7,688 bases of DNA from Candidatus Wildermuthbacteria bacterium (lineage in GTDB: Bacteria > Patescibacteriota > Minisyncoccia > Minisyncoccales > UBA10102), in the NCBI GenBank assembly GCA_016177245.1, contig JACOVR010000012.1:1-7688 (forward strand), written 5' to 3'. The notes under the pieces were generated by a model that worked only from the letters and a program-made list of their open reading frames with translations, made no database searches and was not told the origin of the DNA. The translations under genes and the position numbers were made by a program. Shown here piece by piece: positions 1 through 5,880 of the stretch; the stretch's first letter is position 1; every line of letters starts with the position of its first letter.

Positions 1-325
1 TCTGAAGGATGGGCAAAATTGTTTCTTTGCTTATCGCAAGAATATGCGAAACAATTTCGGCAGTTGTTCCGGGATCCTCAATTTCTGCGGGAGACGCAAA
101 CGCAAAAGGAACCTTGTGGTTAGCAGCAAGCAGATACACCAAACCCTCTTTGTCTTTGGCAAAAATAGTGCCCCTTTGCCCCTTAGCAAAAGACACGATT
201 CCCTGCTGGCCCTGGGCCAATGCCTTATAAAATCCGTGATCGCGGATCTGCAGAATATAAAGACGCCCCCCGATGGCGGCGCCCAGAATCAAAAAGAAAA
301 TAAGTATAAGAAGAATCCTTTTCAT
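1..325 (-). CDS. ftsI: Penicillin-binding protein, class B (FtsI-like), N-terminal part
   Basis: The gene runs off the left edge, leaving about 108 N-terminal codons. In the family this is the septal transpeptidase that cross-links peptidoglycan from the outer face of the membrane. Visible here are a short cytoplasmic start (MKR), one membrane anchor at about residues 4-20, then a 'RLYILQI..HGFYKALAQGQ' stretch and an 'RGTIFAKD' segment, which match the juxtamembrane start and the RGxIxDRxG-type motif of class B PBPs. The catalytic SxxK, SxN and KTG motifs would lie outside the window. The ATG overlaps the stop of the upstream ftsL-like gene by 4 bp (ATGA), indicating translational coupling. 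Position directly after mraZ-rsmH-ftsL is the canonical dcw order. An elongation-type PBP2 is less likely given this context. Confidence 0.85.
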   Translation of the reverse strand, partial: MKRILLILIFFLILGAAIGGRLYILQIRDHGFYKALAQGQQGIVSFAKGQRGTIFAKDKEGLVYLLAANHKVPFAFASPAEIEDPGTTAEIVSHILAISKETILPILQ

Positions 326-606
326 TCCCCTCGCGCAACGGTCCCCGCGATGATCTGAATATAACTGATATTCCTTACTTTTTCAAACTTCAGCGACTCT
401 GCAAGATTTGCAAAGTGTGGCGCAGAAAAGGTTTTCGCAGCGGTGGCTTCCAAGAGTTTGTTCTCGTCTTTGAGAATTTGAAGCTGTTTTTCAGAAAGTG
501 AGGCAGAATAGGCGCTTGCAGTAAGCCCATTCACCTGCAACACATAAAAAGCGAGAAAGAAGATGGAAAGGATGAACCCCAAAAAAATTATGTTTCTTTT
601 GCGCAT
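322..606 (-). CDS. ftsL: FtsL-like division protein (TM plus coiled coil)
   Basis: A 94-aa protein with a basic start (MRKRN), one hydrophobic segment at about residues 6-26 and then a short heptad-like stretch around residues 38-58 ('SEKQLQILKDENKLLEAT'). That is the bitopic, leucine-zipper layout of FtsL/DivIC-type divisome scaffold proteins, which link the FtsQ/FtsB and FtsW/FtsI subcomplexes. Sequence in this family is poorly conserved, so the call rests on size, topology and position between rsmH and the PBP gene. It starts 19 bp inside the end of rsmH and its TGA overlaps the next ATG, so it is embedded in the operon. Another small septum-associated membrane protein is possible. Confidence 0.65.
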   Translation of the reverse strand: MRKRNIIFLGFILSIFFLAFYVLQVNGLTASAYSASLSEKQLQILKDENKLLEATAAKTFSAPHFANLAESLKFEKVRNISYIQIIAGTVARGE

Positions 607-1466
607 ACTCGTAATTTTGCTGATCTTGATTTAGGATTCGTTTTTCGCTCGGGCCACGAAGCCGTGGCTGGTTTCTTGGTAAGCACCTTGAGCGATGGTT
701 CGGAACGAAAGAATCGTTTCACGATTCTGTCTTCAAGAGAATGGAACGAGATCGCCGCGATCCTTCCTCCTGGAGACAGAACTGAAACTGCTTGAGGCAA
801 TGCATGTGTAAGATTTTGCAGCTCATTGTTGACTGTAATGCGCAATGCCTGGAATGTTTTGGTGGCAGGATGCAGTTTCTTTCTCTGGTACCATTTGGGA
901 GTTGCGTGCGTAATGATATCGACAAGCTGAAATGTTTTTATGATTGGTTTTTCTGACCGTGCCGCGACAATTGCTTTTGCGATTTCTTGGGCAAATTGTT
1001 CTTCTCCGTATTCCTTGAAGATTCGTTCAATGTCTTGCCTTGACCAGAAGTTGAGAATTTTGGTTGCGTCCAGCAGATTGGCAGGATCGTATCGCATGTC
1101 TAAGGGTTCGTTTTTTTGGAAGGTGAACCCCCTGCCGCTTTTTTCCAGTTGATCAGATGACATTCCAAGATCGAGAAGAATGCCGTGCACGGGCCTGAAC
1201 TTTTCTCTTTGAACAATATCTTGTATATGCGCGAAATTATCGTTGACTAGTATCAATCGCTTCCATAACTTTGCAGTTTGCGTTTTAAGCTTTGCGATTG
1301 CTTCTGTGTCCCAGTCGATTCCAAGTACTTTCCCCGTGGGCGCAGTCCTTTCAAGAATAGCTAGGGTATGCCCCCCGCTCCCTATGGTGCAGTCAATGAA
1401 ATTCTCATCGGGCTTCGGGTCCAGGTATTTGATAACTTCTTTTTGCAATACGGGCACATGGCTCAT
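588..1466 (-). CDS. rsmH: 16S rRNA (cytosine1402-N4)-methyltransferase RsmH
   Basis: A 292-aa protein, slightly shorter than the usual ~310 aa. RsmH uses S-adenosylmethionine to methylate N4 of C1402 in the decoding centre of 16S rRNA. Signature segments are all present: start 'SHVPVLQKEV' (2-11), SAM-binding motif I 'DCTIGSGGHT' (25-34), the acidic 'GIDWD' (49-53), 'DNFAHI' (76-81), 'GILLDLGMSSDQL' (95-107) followed by 'GRGFTF...PLDMRYD' (111-127), 'TKTFQALRITVNNEL' (202-216) and 'GGRIAAISFHSLEDRIVK' (233-250). The C-terminal 'NPKSRSAKLRV' is also typical. The ATG overlaps the mraZ stop in an ATGA junction, so translation is likely coupled. Nothing is missing from the catalytic core. Confidence 0.97.
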   Translation of the reverse strand: MSHVPVLQKEVIKYLDPKPDENFIDCTIGSGGHTLAILERTAPTGKVLGIDWDTEAIAKLKTQTAKLWKRLILVNDNFAHIQDIVQREKFRPVHGILLDLGMSSDQLEKSGRGFTFQKNEPLDMRYDPANLLDATKILNFWSRQDIERIFKEYGEEQFAQEIAKAIVAARSEKPIIKTFQLVDIITHATPKWYQRKKLHPATKTFQALRITVNNELQNLTHALPQAVSVLSPGGRIAAISFHSLEDRIVKRFFRSEPSLKVLTKKPATASWPERKTNPKSRSAKLRVCAKET

Positions 1467-1894
1467 ACCCCTAGTTCTTTCAATCTCTCAGCTATATCTC
1501 CTACTTCCTGCTCTGTTTTTTGTTTGTATTCTTCCCATGCGTGCCCGTCCCAGATTTCAATTCGGTTGTAGAGGCCTGCCACGACAACCTTTTTCCCGAG
1601 TTTTGCGTATTCTTTGAGGTAGTCGGGAATAAGCATTCTCCCAAGGTTGTCGAAACCGACCTCCATGGCTCCGCTTAACATCAAGCGGCCAAACCCCCTG
1701 GCGTCTCGCTGCGCCAAAGGCAACCTGCTTAACTTGTCTGCCAATGTTTGCCATTCTTTCATTGGGTAGAGAAATAGGCACTGATCGAGCCCTCTGGTGA
1801 TAACCGCCCGCTTGCCTAATTCTTCCCTGAATTTTGAAGGTACCGCAAGTCGCTTTTTCTCGTCTATTGAATATGTGTATTCACCGATGAACAT
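1463..1894 (-). CDS. mraZ: Transcriptional regulator MraZ
   Basis: A 143-aa protein with two AbrB-like half-domains. The first carries 'DEKKRLAVPSKFR' (11-23) and the second 'DNLGRMLIPDYLKEY' (82-96) ending in 'NRIEIWD' (110-116), the classic MraZ repeats. MraZ forms a ring-shaped oligomer that binds direct GTGG/TGGG-type repeats in its own leader and represses the dcw operon. I chose the ATG at 1894 because MraZ proteins normally begin 'MFIGEY'. An in-frame GTG four codons upstream (1906) lies inside one of the operator boxes and would add only 'MENH'. No strong Shine-Dalgarno precedes the ATG. It is the first gene of the division operon, with its own promoter and operator just upstream. Confidence 0.95.
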   Translation of the reverse strand: MFIGEYTYSIDEKKRLAVPSKFREELGKRAVITRGLDQCLFLYPMKEWQTLADKLSRLPLAQRDARGFGRLMLSGAMEVGFDNLGRMLIPDYLKEYAKLGKKVVVAGLYNRIEIWDGHAWEEYKQKTEQEVGDIAERLKELGV

Positions 1895-1902
1895 ATGGTT
1901 TT

Positions 1903-1938
1903 CCACAGAAACCTCGACTTATCCCCACATTTTTCCAC
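1903..1938 (-). promoter_or_regulatory. Putative MraZ operator (10-bp-spaced GTGG boxes)
   Basis: On the minus strand the leader contains GTGGA, GTGGG and a degenerate GTCGA starting exactly 10 bp apart (plus-strand CAC/GAC ends at 1938, 1928 and 1918), and a fourth GTGGA 12 bp further on (1906). Direct repeats of this kind, one per helical turn, are the known MraZ binding arrangement, and their place between the promoter and the mraZ ATG fits autorepression. The repeats are seen; binding is inferred. Confidence 0.65.
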
Positions 1939-1955
1939 AACTTGCCATTGATTTC

Positions 1956-1985
1956 AACATACCACCCACCAATCCCCTTGGTCAA
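1956..1985 (-). promoter_or_regulatory. Promoter of the mraZ-rsmH-ftsL-ftsI operon
   Basis: Minus-strand -35 TTGACC (1980-1985) and -10 TATGTT (1956-1961) are separated by 18 bp. Transcription would begin near 1949, leaving a leader of about 55 nt that holds all the GTGG boxes. This is the only good sigma70-type pair upstream of mraZ. Confidence 0.6.
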
Positions 1986-2003
1986 CCATTCTATCCCAAA
2001 CAA

Positions 2004-2030
2004 AAAACTAGCTCTAAAACCGCTAGTTTT
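2004..2030 (-). terminator. Perfect 9-bp hairpin, terminator-like on the minus strand
   Basis: AAAACTAGC (2004-2012) pairs perfectly with GCTAGTTTT (2022-2030) around a 9-nt loop. On the minus strand the stem runs into six T residues, so it would insulate the mraZ promoter from transcription arriving from the right. On the plus strand the T run is only four long and is followed by CCCC, so termination in that direction is less likely. Confidence 0.45.
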
Positions 2031-2071
2031 CCCCATGTTTTCCCCAGTCTTAAACATAGGATAACCATAAC

Positions 2072-2102
2072 AAAACACAGCTTCATAATAGAGCTGTGTT
2101 TT
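2072..2102. terminator. Perfect 11-bp hairpin with A/T flanks
   Basis: AAAACACAGCT (2072-2082) pairs perfectly with AGCTGTGTTTT (2092-2102) around a 9-nt loop. Both strands end in four T residues, so it could be a weak terminator either way, or the 5' hairpin of the structured RNA that follows on the plus strand. It repeats the design of the hairpin 40 bp away (same loop length, A4/T4 ends) with a different core. Confidence 0.4.
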
Positions 2103-2144
2103 CTTCTGCGTTTCGTGGACGACGTTAGAACCTGTTTCTCAAAA

Positions 2145-2520
2145 GAAAGGACCTACTCTTGCAATCTGATTGAGTAGGTCTAGAGGCCAAAAAGCCTTAC
2201 GGTTCAGAGGTAGAAATTCACGAGAGCGGATACCTCAAGCTGTAGCGGGGCTCCTTCGGTAGTCTGCAACCGGATCCCCCACGGGAATGTCTCTATGGAG
2301 TCGGCCTTGATGCCAGAAAGAGTGAATGAGCAGGATTGCTCACCCCTCAAGAGTACCTGGCAAAGCTCCAAACGAGCGCGCTGCCGACAAGAGATGTTAT
2401 CGTATTACAAACCTAACGGGGTGTATCACATGTATCTGAACCTAGACACTATGTGTGGAGGCGAGTTCAATACCTTTGCACCACCTCTACCAAAAAACCG
2501 CCTGCTTGGCGATTTTTTGG
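2145..2520 (+). ncRNA. Structured non-coding RNA of unknown family
   Basis: No reading frame here is convincing, but the plus strand folds into a nested set of helices. An outer pair of stacked stems, 2178-2182 with 2443-2447 and 2201-2208 with 2435-2442, encloses a small hairpin (2183-2187/2194-2198), a stem 2247-2250/2276-2279 with 2255-2260/2269-2274, and an arm made of 2290-2294/2390-2394, 2300-2305/2383-2388, 2311-2316/2357-2362 and 2327-2332/2337-2342. A 9-bp hairpin (2150-2158/2172-2180) competes with or precedes the outer stem, and 2453-2461/2473-2481 follows it. Several helices contain G-U pairs that would be A-C mismatches on the other strand, which fixes the orientation. It ends at a hairpin with T6 (2490-2520). 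The 5' end is uncertain; I saw no clear promoter. I could not match it to RNase P, tmRNA, SRP or 6S RNA signatures. Confidence 0.5.
2490..2520 (-). terminator. Bidirectional rho-independent terminator
   Basis: Minus-strand CCAAAAAATCGCC pairs along all 13 positions with GGCGGTTTTTTGG (one U-G) around AAGCA, starting just after the stop of the 68-aa gene. On the plus strand the same hairpin has one C-A mismatch but still ends in T6, so it can also close the converging structured RNA. Confidence 0.75.
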
Positions 2521-2526
2521 TGCATT

Positions 2527-2733
2527 CTATGCAGCGAGTAGTCCTCGCAATTCTTTTACTCCCTCTTCGAGCTTCTCTATTCTTCTCTTGTGGTCCGCAA
2601 GCATTAATTTTTCAATTCTGTCAAAACGATCGTACACGTGACCAAAATCTTTTTGAATTGCAGTAAAATAGGGGTCAACTGCTTCAACCACCACTTTCTT
2701 GATTTGTCTTAGATCTTCTTTTGTGAGAGGCAT
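2527..2733 (-). CDS. Small coiled-coil protein, unknown function
   Basis: A 68-aa protein beginning 'MPLTKEDLRQIKKVV' and continuing as an almost uninterrupted charged amphipathic helix ('DRIEKLMLADHKRRIEKLEE'), so a short coiled coil is likely. Similar small 'LTKxDLxxI' proteins are common in Patescibacteria as uncharacterised genes; I know no function. I chose the ATG at 2733 because a consensus promoter lies so close upstream (-10 at 2740-2745) that transcription should start at or next to this ATG, giving a leaderless mRNA. An upstream in-frame TTG at 2754 would fall inside the promoter and is rejected. A terminator follows the stop directly, so it is a single-gene unit. Confidence 0.7.
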   Translation of the reverse strand: MPLTKEDLRQIKKVVVEAVDPYFTAIQKDFGHVYDRFDRIEKLMLADHKRRIEKLEEGVKELRGLLAA

Positions 2734-2739
2734 ATCTGT

Positions 2740-2767
2740 ATTATACCTTATCAAGAAGTAGTGTCAA
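2740..2767 (-). promoter_or_regulatory. Consensus sigma70-type promoter for the 68-aa gene
   Basis: Minus-strand TTGACA (2762-2767) and TATAAT (2740-2745), both perfect consensus hexamers, are 16 bp apart. The expected start point, about 7 bp past the -10, coincides with the ATG at 2733. It lies between the stop of the ACT-domain gene (2779) and the small gene, so the latter can be expressed on its own. Confidence 0.8.
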
Positions 2768-2778
2768 AGTACCCCTTC

Positions 2779-3174
2779 TTATTTCTCCTTGATACGGCAG
2801 CCGAGAGATTGAAGCTTCAAGAGGGCTTTGGCAAGGTCGTTTTGCTGAATCAAGACGTGATCGGTTGAAAAGGCGGAAACCCACAAAATGCTTATGCCCT
2901 CTTGCGCCAAGGCGCCCGAGATCGTCGCAATGAATCCGACCATATCGATCGGAAGCAGCATATCGAAGGTAATGATTTTCCAGTCCTTGTCTGCCTCTTC
3001 AATATGTTGCTCGTTTTCCTGAAGTTTTGCCTGGTCAATGATTACCGTGTTTTCGTTTTTATCGTGTATGGCTGCAAACGCGCCCAAGATCTGCCCCTTT
3101 GCTTTCGCGATGGAAAACGTTTCCTTCCACACGTATATTTCTCCGTTTCTCAAATAGTCCTCAACTTTTCTCAT
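2779..3174 (-). CDS. ACT-domain protein (CASTOR/ACT_7-like)
   Basis: A 131-aa protein. Residues 64-125 look like a stand-alone ACT domain of the ACT_7/CASTOR type: 'KIITFDMLLPIDMVGFIATI' then 'LAQEGISILWVSAFSTDHVL', with the family's strand-helix-strand pattern, the G after the first strand, the 'EGISI' turn, the 'STDHVLI' strand and a final helix 'DLAKALLKLQSLG'. Residues 1-55 resemble the partner half-domain ('GEIYVWKETF...'). Such proteins bind amino acids or act as small allosteric modules; no ligand can be named from sequence. There is no catalytic domain attached. The gene stands between the small repeat element and the 68-aa gene; I saw no convincing promoter of its own, and the A+T-rich repeat lies directly upstream. 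Confidence 0.75.
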   Translation of the reverse strand: MRKVEDYLRNGEIYVWKETFSIAKAKGQILGAFAAIHDKNENTVIIDQAKLQENEQHIEEADKDWKIITFDMLLPIDMVGFIATISGALAQEGISILWVSAFSTDHVLIQQNDLAKALLKLQSLGCRIKEK

Positions 3175-3199
3175 GTTTTACTACAATTCTTAATTATTC

Positions 3200-3374
3200 A
3201 ATTACGAATTACGGATTACGAATTGACTTTGTTTTACGATGATTTTCTAAGTATACAATAAGACCACCGATTTGTCTCGCCAGCTCCTCAAGTTTTTTGT
3301 TTAAAGATAGTTTCCATATAGGTAGTTCTTCGAATTTTTGTATATCATAAATCCGCAATGCGTAATTCGCAATT
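3200..3374. mobile_element. Small element with imperfect terminal inverted repeats
   Basis: A 25-nt A+T-rich block at 3200-3224 (AATTACGAATTACGGATTAC...) reappears inverted at 3350-3374, matching at about 21 of 25 positions. The blocks are built of 'attacga' units and bracket the relict of a four-helix-bundle gene. Interspersed 'gaattacgaattacg' repeats are frequent in CPR genomes, often near such genes (recollection, not checked). The whole unit is about 175 bp, so it looks like a MITE-sized remnant. No target-site duplication was evident. Confidence 0.5.
3209..3358 (-). pseudogene. Relict of a four-helix-bundle (23S rRNA IVS-type) protein
   Basis: The open frame reads 'IYDIQKFEELPIWK', which matches the N-terminal signature of the four-helix-bundle / 23S rRNA intervening-sequence protein family (KFEDLxxWK), then jumps within about ten residues to 'KLEELARQIGGLIVYLENH', which resembles that family's C-terminal helix. 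The normal protein is about 110-125 aa, so roughly the central half is missing. No in-frame ATG lies at the expected place (a TTG at 3358 is the best start), and the stop codon falls inside the flanking inverted repeat. I read it as an internally deleted, non-functional copy carried by the repeat element. A short expressed peptide cannot be excluded. Confidence 0.55.
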
Positions 3375-3383
3375 TTGAATCGG

Positions 3384-5528
3384 CTAATTTTGTAGCCGTT
3401 GCACCACAAAACTTGAAGGGTCTATTTCTACTCTGTCGCCTCTTGTGATGTCGCCACGCAATAAAGCGATGGCAAAGGCGTTTTCTACTTTGTCTTGAAT
3501 CACGCGCTTCATTGGTCGTGCCCCAAACAAAGGGTCGTATCCCAATTCCACCAGTTTTTCTTTCAAAGGTTCGGTGACGACAAACTCAATCCCCTTTTCA
3601 GCAAGATTTTTCTTCAGCTTGTTTAGCATGAGTCCGACAATGTCGAGGAGATGCTGTTTGGAAAGGGGTTTGAAAAGAACTACCGAGTCGAACCGGTTCA
3701 AAAATTCCGGCCTGAAGATATTGTTGGCAAAAAGGTAGTCGCGCATTTTGTCTTTGAGAAGGGTAAAATCGGCATTTTCTTTGAGCGCCTGCAAAATGAG
3801 CTGGTAGCCGGCGTTTGAGGTTGCAATAATGATCGCGTGTTGGAAGGTGACTTTCCTGCCCAGGCCGTCGGTAATGTGGCCTTCGTCGAGAACCTGCAAA
3901 AACAGGTTTAAAATGTTGGAGTGCGCTTTCTCGATTTCATCAAGAAGAAGTAAAGAAAATGGATTTTCCCGCACTGCGGTGGTGAGGAGGCCGGGCTGTG
4001 CCGGAGTTCCGAGCAAACGGTCAATGTCTTGCAGATTCTGAAATTCCGACATGTCGAGCCGTATCATCCGTTCTTCCGCGCCAAAATAAATGGCTGCCAG
4101 CGCTTTTGCTGTTTCGGTTTTCCCCACGCCGGTCGGGCCTAAAAACATGAACCCTCCGATCGGTCCTTTGCGCTTGGATATTTCTGCTCTTGCCCGACGC
4201 AGCGCAGACGAAACCTCCTTGACCGCTTCTTCCTGGTCGATGATGCGTTTGTGCATGTACTCTTCCAGTTTCAAAAGGATTTCTTTTTCTTGCGTTTGAA
4301 GTTCTCCCACCGGGATCTGGGTTTTCTGTTCAACAATTTTTGCCACGTGTTTTGGCAACAGGATTTTTTCATCGCTTTGGGAAAGATAGGTTACCGCTTC
4401 ATCAAAAAGATCAAGCGCTTTTTTCGGAAAGGGAACGGCCTGAATGTATGTCCCCGCGTATTGCACGATTGTTTGGAGCGCGGGATAGGAGATGAATATT
4501 TTGTATTTTCTTTCTGCGCCAAAAACTTTATCTTCAAGCACCCGGAGCGTTTCTTCTTCTGAAATTTCGGAAACCTCAACTTTTTCAAGCATGGACAGGA
4601 GCGAGGGATTTTGCTCAATGTGCTGATGGAGGCCGGCAAATGTTGTGGTTGTAATAACGGGAAATTCGGGACTTTTAAGGTAGGGGGTTAAAAACCCTGT
4701 AATAGCCAAAAAATTATGCAGCTCCTCGACCACGAGAACGATATTTCCTGCGTTCACGACTTCTTTAAACATTTCGTCGAGCATGGTGCCTCTCTGGCTC
4801 GGGTCGGGAAACTGCGCAAACAGAGAGGGAAGATCGAGTTGGAGCATTCTCCGGTAGTTGAGTTTTGCCGAACTCTCTCCAAGCGTTATTTTCGAAGCAA
4901 GGTCGAAAATGATAGATTTGCGTCCGGAACCCGGCTCCCCCACCAGCAGCACATTGTTGATTTCTTCTTTCGAGAGAACGCGCTCCATTGCTTCAAGTTC
5001 TGCTTTGTGTCCCGCAACCCTGGGGAAACCGCCCACTTTCGCTATTTCAGTAAGGTCTGTGGAAAATTTATCTAGCGCAACGGTGTATCCTGCGGTCCAG
5101 TGCTTGGCCAGGGTACCGCGACGGCGCAGGTTTTTCATGGTCCAGAATTGTTTTGATTCTTTAATTTCTTTTTGGATAGACGCGAACCAGCGCGTAACGT
5201 TATCAACATCTTTGGGAAACAGATTTGCTTCAATAAGAAGGTTCTGCAACGCAACTGTCTTGTCTTTTGCAGACGTGAATTTTTTCTCGTTGAGAAGGAG
5301 ACGCGAAAACACAAAGCGGCGCAAGAACGCGTTGCGTTCCAGCAGGAGAGGTTTTTCTCCTCGACTGCCGAGAAACAAATCCACGATCAAAATCAAAGCC
5401 CAACATCCAAAAATCAGCAACGCAATGCCGAGGCGCGTTCTGTTTTGCTGGTCTAAAATAAACAGGGCAACAAAAAGCCAAAATGCCCAATAAAGAATCT
5501 TTCTGATTCTAGAGAAGTTTGAATCCAT
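3384..5528 (-). CDS. Membrane-anchored two-ring Clp-like AAA+ ATPase
   Basis: 714 aa. Two membrane helices (about 11-27 and 32-53) replace the usual Clp N-domain. Ring 1 (about 165-400) has 'GEPGSGRKS' (197-205); aligned without gaps to ClpC, the Walker A lysine is Arg203, and Walker B reads 'VVEEL' (266-270). Ring 2 (about 430-710) is canonical in its ATPase parts: 'GPTGVGKT' (464-471), 'LLLLDEIEKAH' (526-536), sensor 1 N572, 'NRFD' arginine-finger region (611-614) and sensor 2 'GARP' (669-672). The ring 2 pore loop normally reading GYVG is missing, because 'GTPAQPGLL' runs straight into 'TTAVRENPF'. The ring 1 KYRG loop is 'SQRG', and no IGF/IGL ClpP-docking tripeptide is seen. No long M-domain is evident. 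I chose the ATG at 5528; it overlaps the upstream membrane gene by 20 bp. The D2 ATPase is probably active; threading of substrates is doubtful. Confidence 0.9.
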   Translation of the reverse strand: MDSNFSRIRKILYWAFWLFVALFILDQQNRTRLGIALLIFGCWALILIVDLFLGSRGEKPLLLERNAFLRRFVFSRLLLNEKKFTSAKDKTVALQNLLIEANLFPKDVDNVTRWFASIQKEIKESKQFWTMKNLRRRGTLAKHWTAGYTVALDKFSTDLTEIAKVGGFPRVAGHKAELEAMERVLSKEEINNVLLVGEPGSGRKSIIFDLASKITLGESSAKLNYRRMLQLDLPSLFAQFPDPSQRGTMLDEMFKEVVNAGNIVLVVEELHNFLAITGFLTPYLKSPEFPVITTTTFAGLHQHIEQNPSLLSMLEKVEVSEISEEETLRVLEDKVFGAERKYKIFISYPALQTIVQYAGTYIQAVPFPKKALDLFDEAVTYLSQSDEKILLPKHVAKIVEQKTQIPVGELQTQEKEILLKLEEYMHKRIIDQEEAVKEVSSALRRARAEISKRKGPIGGFMFLGPTGVGKTETAKALAAIYFGAEERMIRLDMSEFQNLQDIDRLLGTPAQPGLLTTAVRENPFSLLLLDEIEKAHSNILNLFLQVLDEGHITDGLGRKVTFQHAIIIATSNAGYQLILQALKENADFTLLKDKMRDYLFANNIFRPEFLNRFDSVVLFKPLSKQHLLDIVGLMLNKLKKNLAEKGIEFVVTEPLKEKLVELGYDPLFGARPMKRVIQDKVENAFAIALLRGDITRGDRVEIDPSSFVVQRLQN

Positions 5529-5880
5529 AGTAAAAAGAAAACGCGATCGAGACGGGCAGCGCAAACCACCCGACAAAAACTAAAGCTCCCGCCGCCACGA
5601 GAAAAATTTCAACCAGTATTCCCACAAGAAGAACACTTGTTCGAATCGATGCTCCGATGATTCGTGAAATTAAATTGCTTACCAGCGCCTCAAACATTTT
5701 TCCCAGATTGAATCCCCTGCCCGCAGACCACTGGAGCCGGCGCCATGGCGAGAAATACGTTTGCAATAAAAGAGGTAAAGAAAAATAATTGAGTCCAAAC
5801 CAAAGAAAATTCCTCCATCCCTTGAGTATTTCAAGGGGCATTGCAAAAAAATGCCATCTTGCGTATTCGATCAGTGCCAT
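5509..5880 (-). CDS. Small multi-pass membrane protein, partner of the Clp-like gene
   Basis: 123 aa, strongly hydrophobic: one segment at about 25-42, a basic 'YFSPWRRLQW' patch (42-51), an amphipathic stretch, and about 40 continuous hydrophobic residues (81-120) that can hold two membrane spans. No known domain was recognised. I recall similar proteins, with the same 'NYFS..LL...FSPWRR' core, next to Clp-like ATPase genes in Parcubacteria, but could not verify this. The downstream ATPase start lies inside the last codons, so the two are translationally coupled and may form a complex at the membrane. The ATG at 5880 shares its A with the end of the tRNA CCA; Met14 (5841) is the fallback start if the transcript is cut at the tRNA end. 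Confidence 0.75.
   Translation of the reverse strand: MALIEYARWHFFAMPLEILKGWRNFLWFGLNYFSLPLLLQTYFSPWRRLQWSAGRGFNLGKMFEALVSNLISRIIGASIRTSVLLVGILVEIFLVAAGALVFVGWFALPVSIAFSFYYGFKLL

Noticed and set aside
2011..2022. Minus-strand GTTTTAGAGCTA, identical to the start of the S. pyogenes Cas9 repeat
   Set aside because: It is a single occurrence within a local hairpin; there is no array, no cas gene and no anti-repeat.
2249..2281. Minus-strand frame ADYRRSPATA-stop as a possible tmRNA tag
   Set aside because: It lies some 220 nt from any possible 5' end on that strand, no tRNA-like domain fits, and wobble pairs favour the other strand.
2425..2493. tmRNA-like 3' end: CATGTA, 31 nt, TTCAA and a CCA before a terminator, as in E. 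coli ssrA
   Set aside because: The bases around TTCAA do not form a T-stem with a 7-nt loop, the segment pairs better as a plain 9-bp hairpin with an 11-nt loop, no 5' tRNA half was found, and no tag frame ends in a typical AA motif.
2295..2666. 123-codon plus-strand ORF
   Set aside because: It runs across the structured RNA, its terminator and the antisense of the 68-aa gene, has no ribosome-binding site and reads as unnatural protein.
4858..5493. 211-codon plus-strand ORF
   Set aside because: It is the antisense shadow of the Clp-like ATPase gene, Ser/Arg-rich and without a start signal.
5504..5576. Start of the Clp-like gene 16 codons upstream (5576)
   Set aside because: The extension 'MSGGLRCPSRSRFLFT' lies within the coding sequence of the upstream membrane protein and is not protein-like; the ATG at 5528 directly precedes the membrane anchor.
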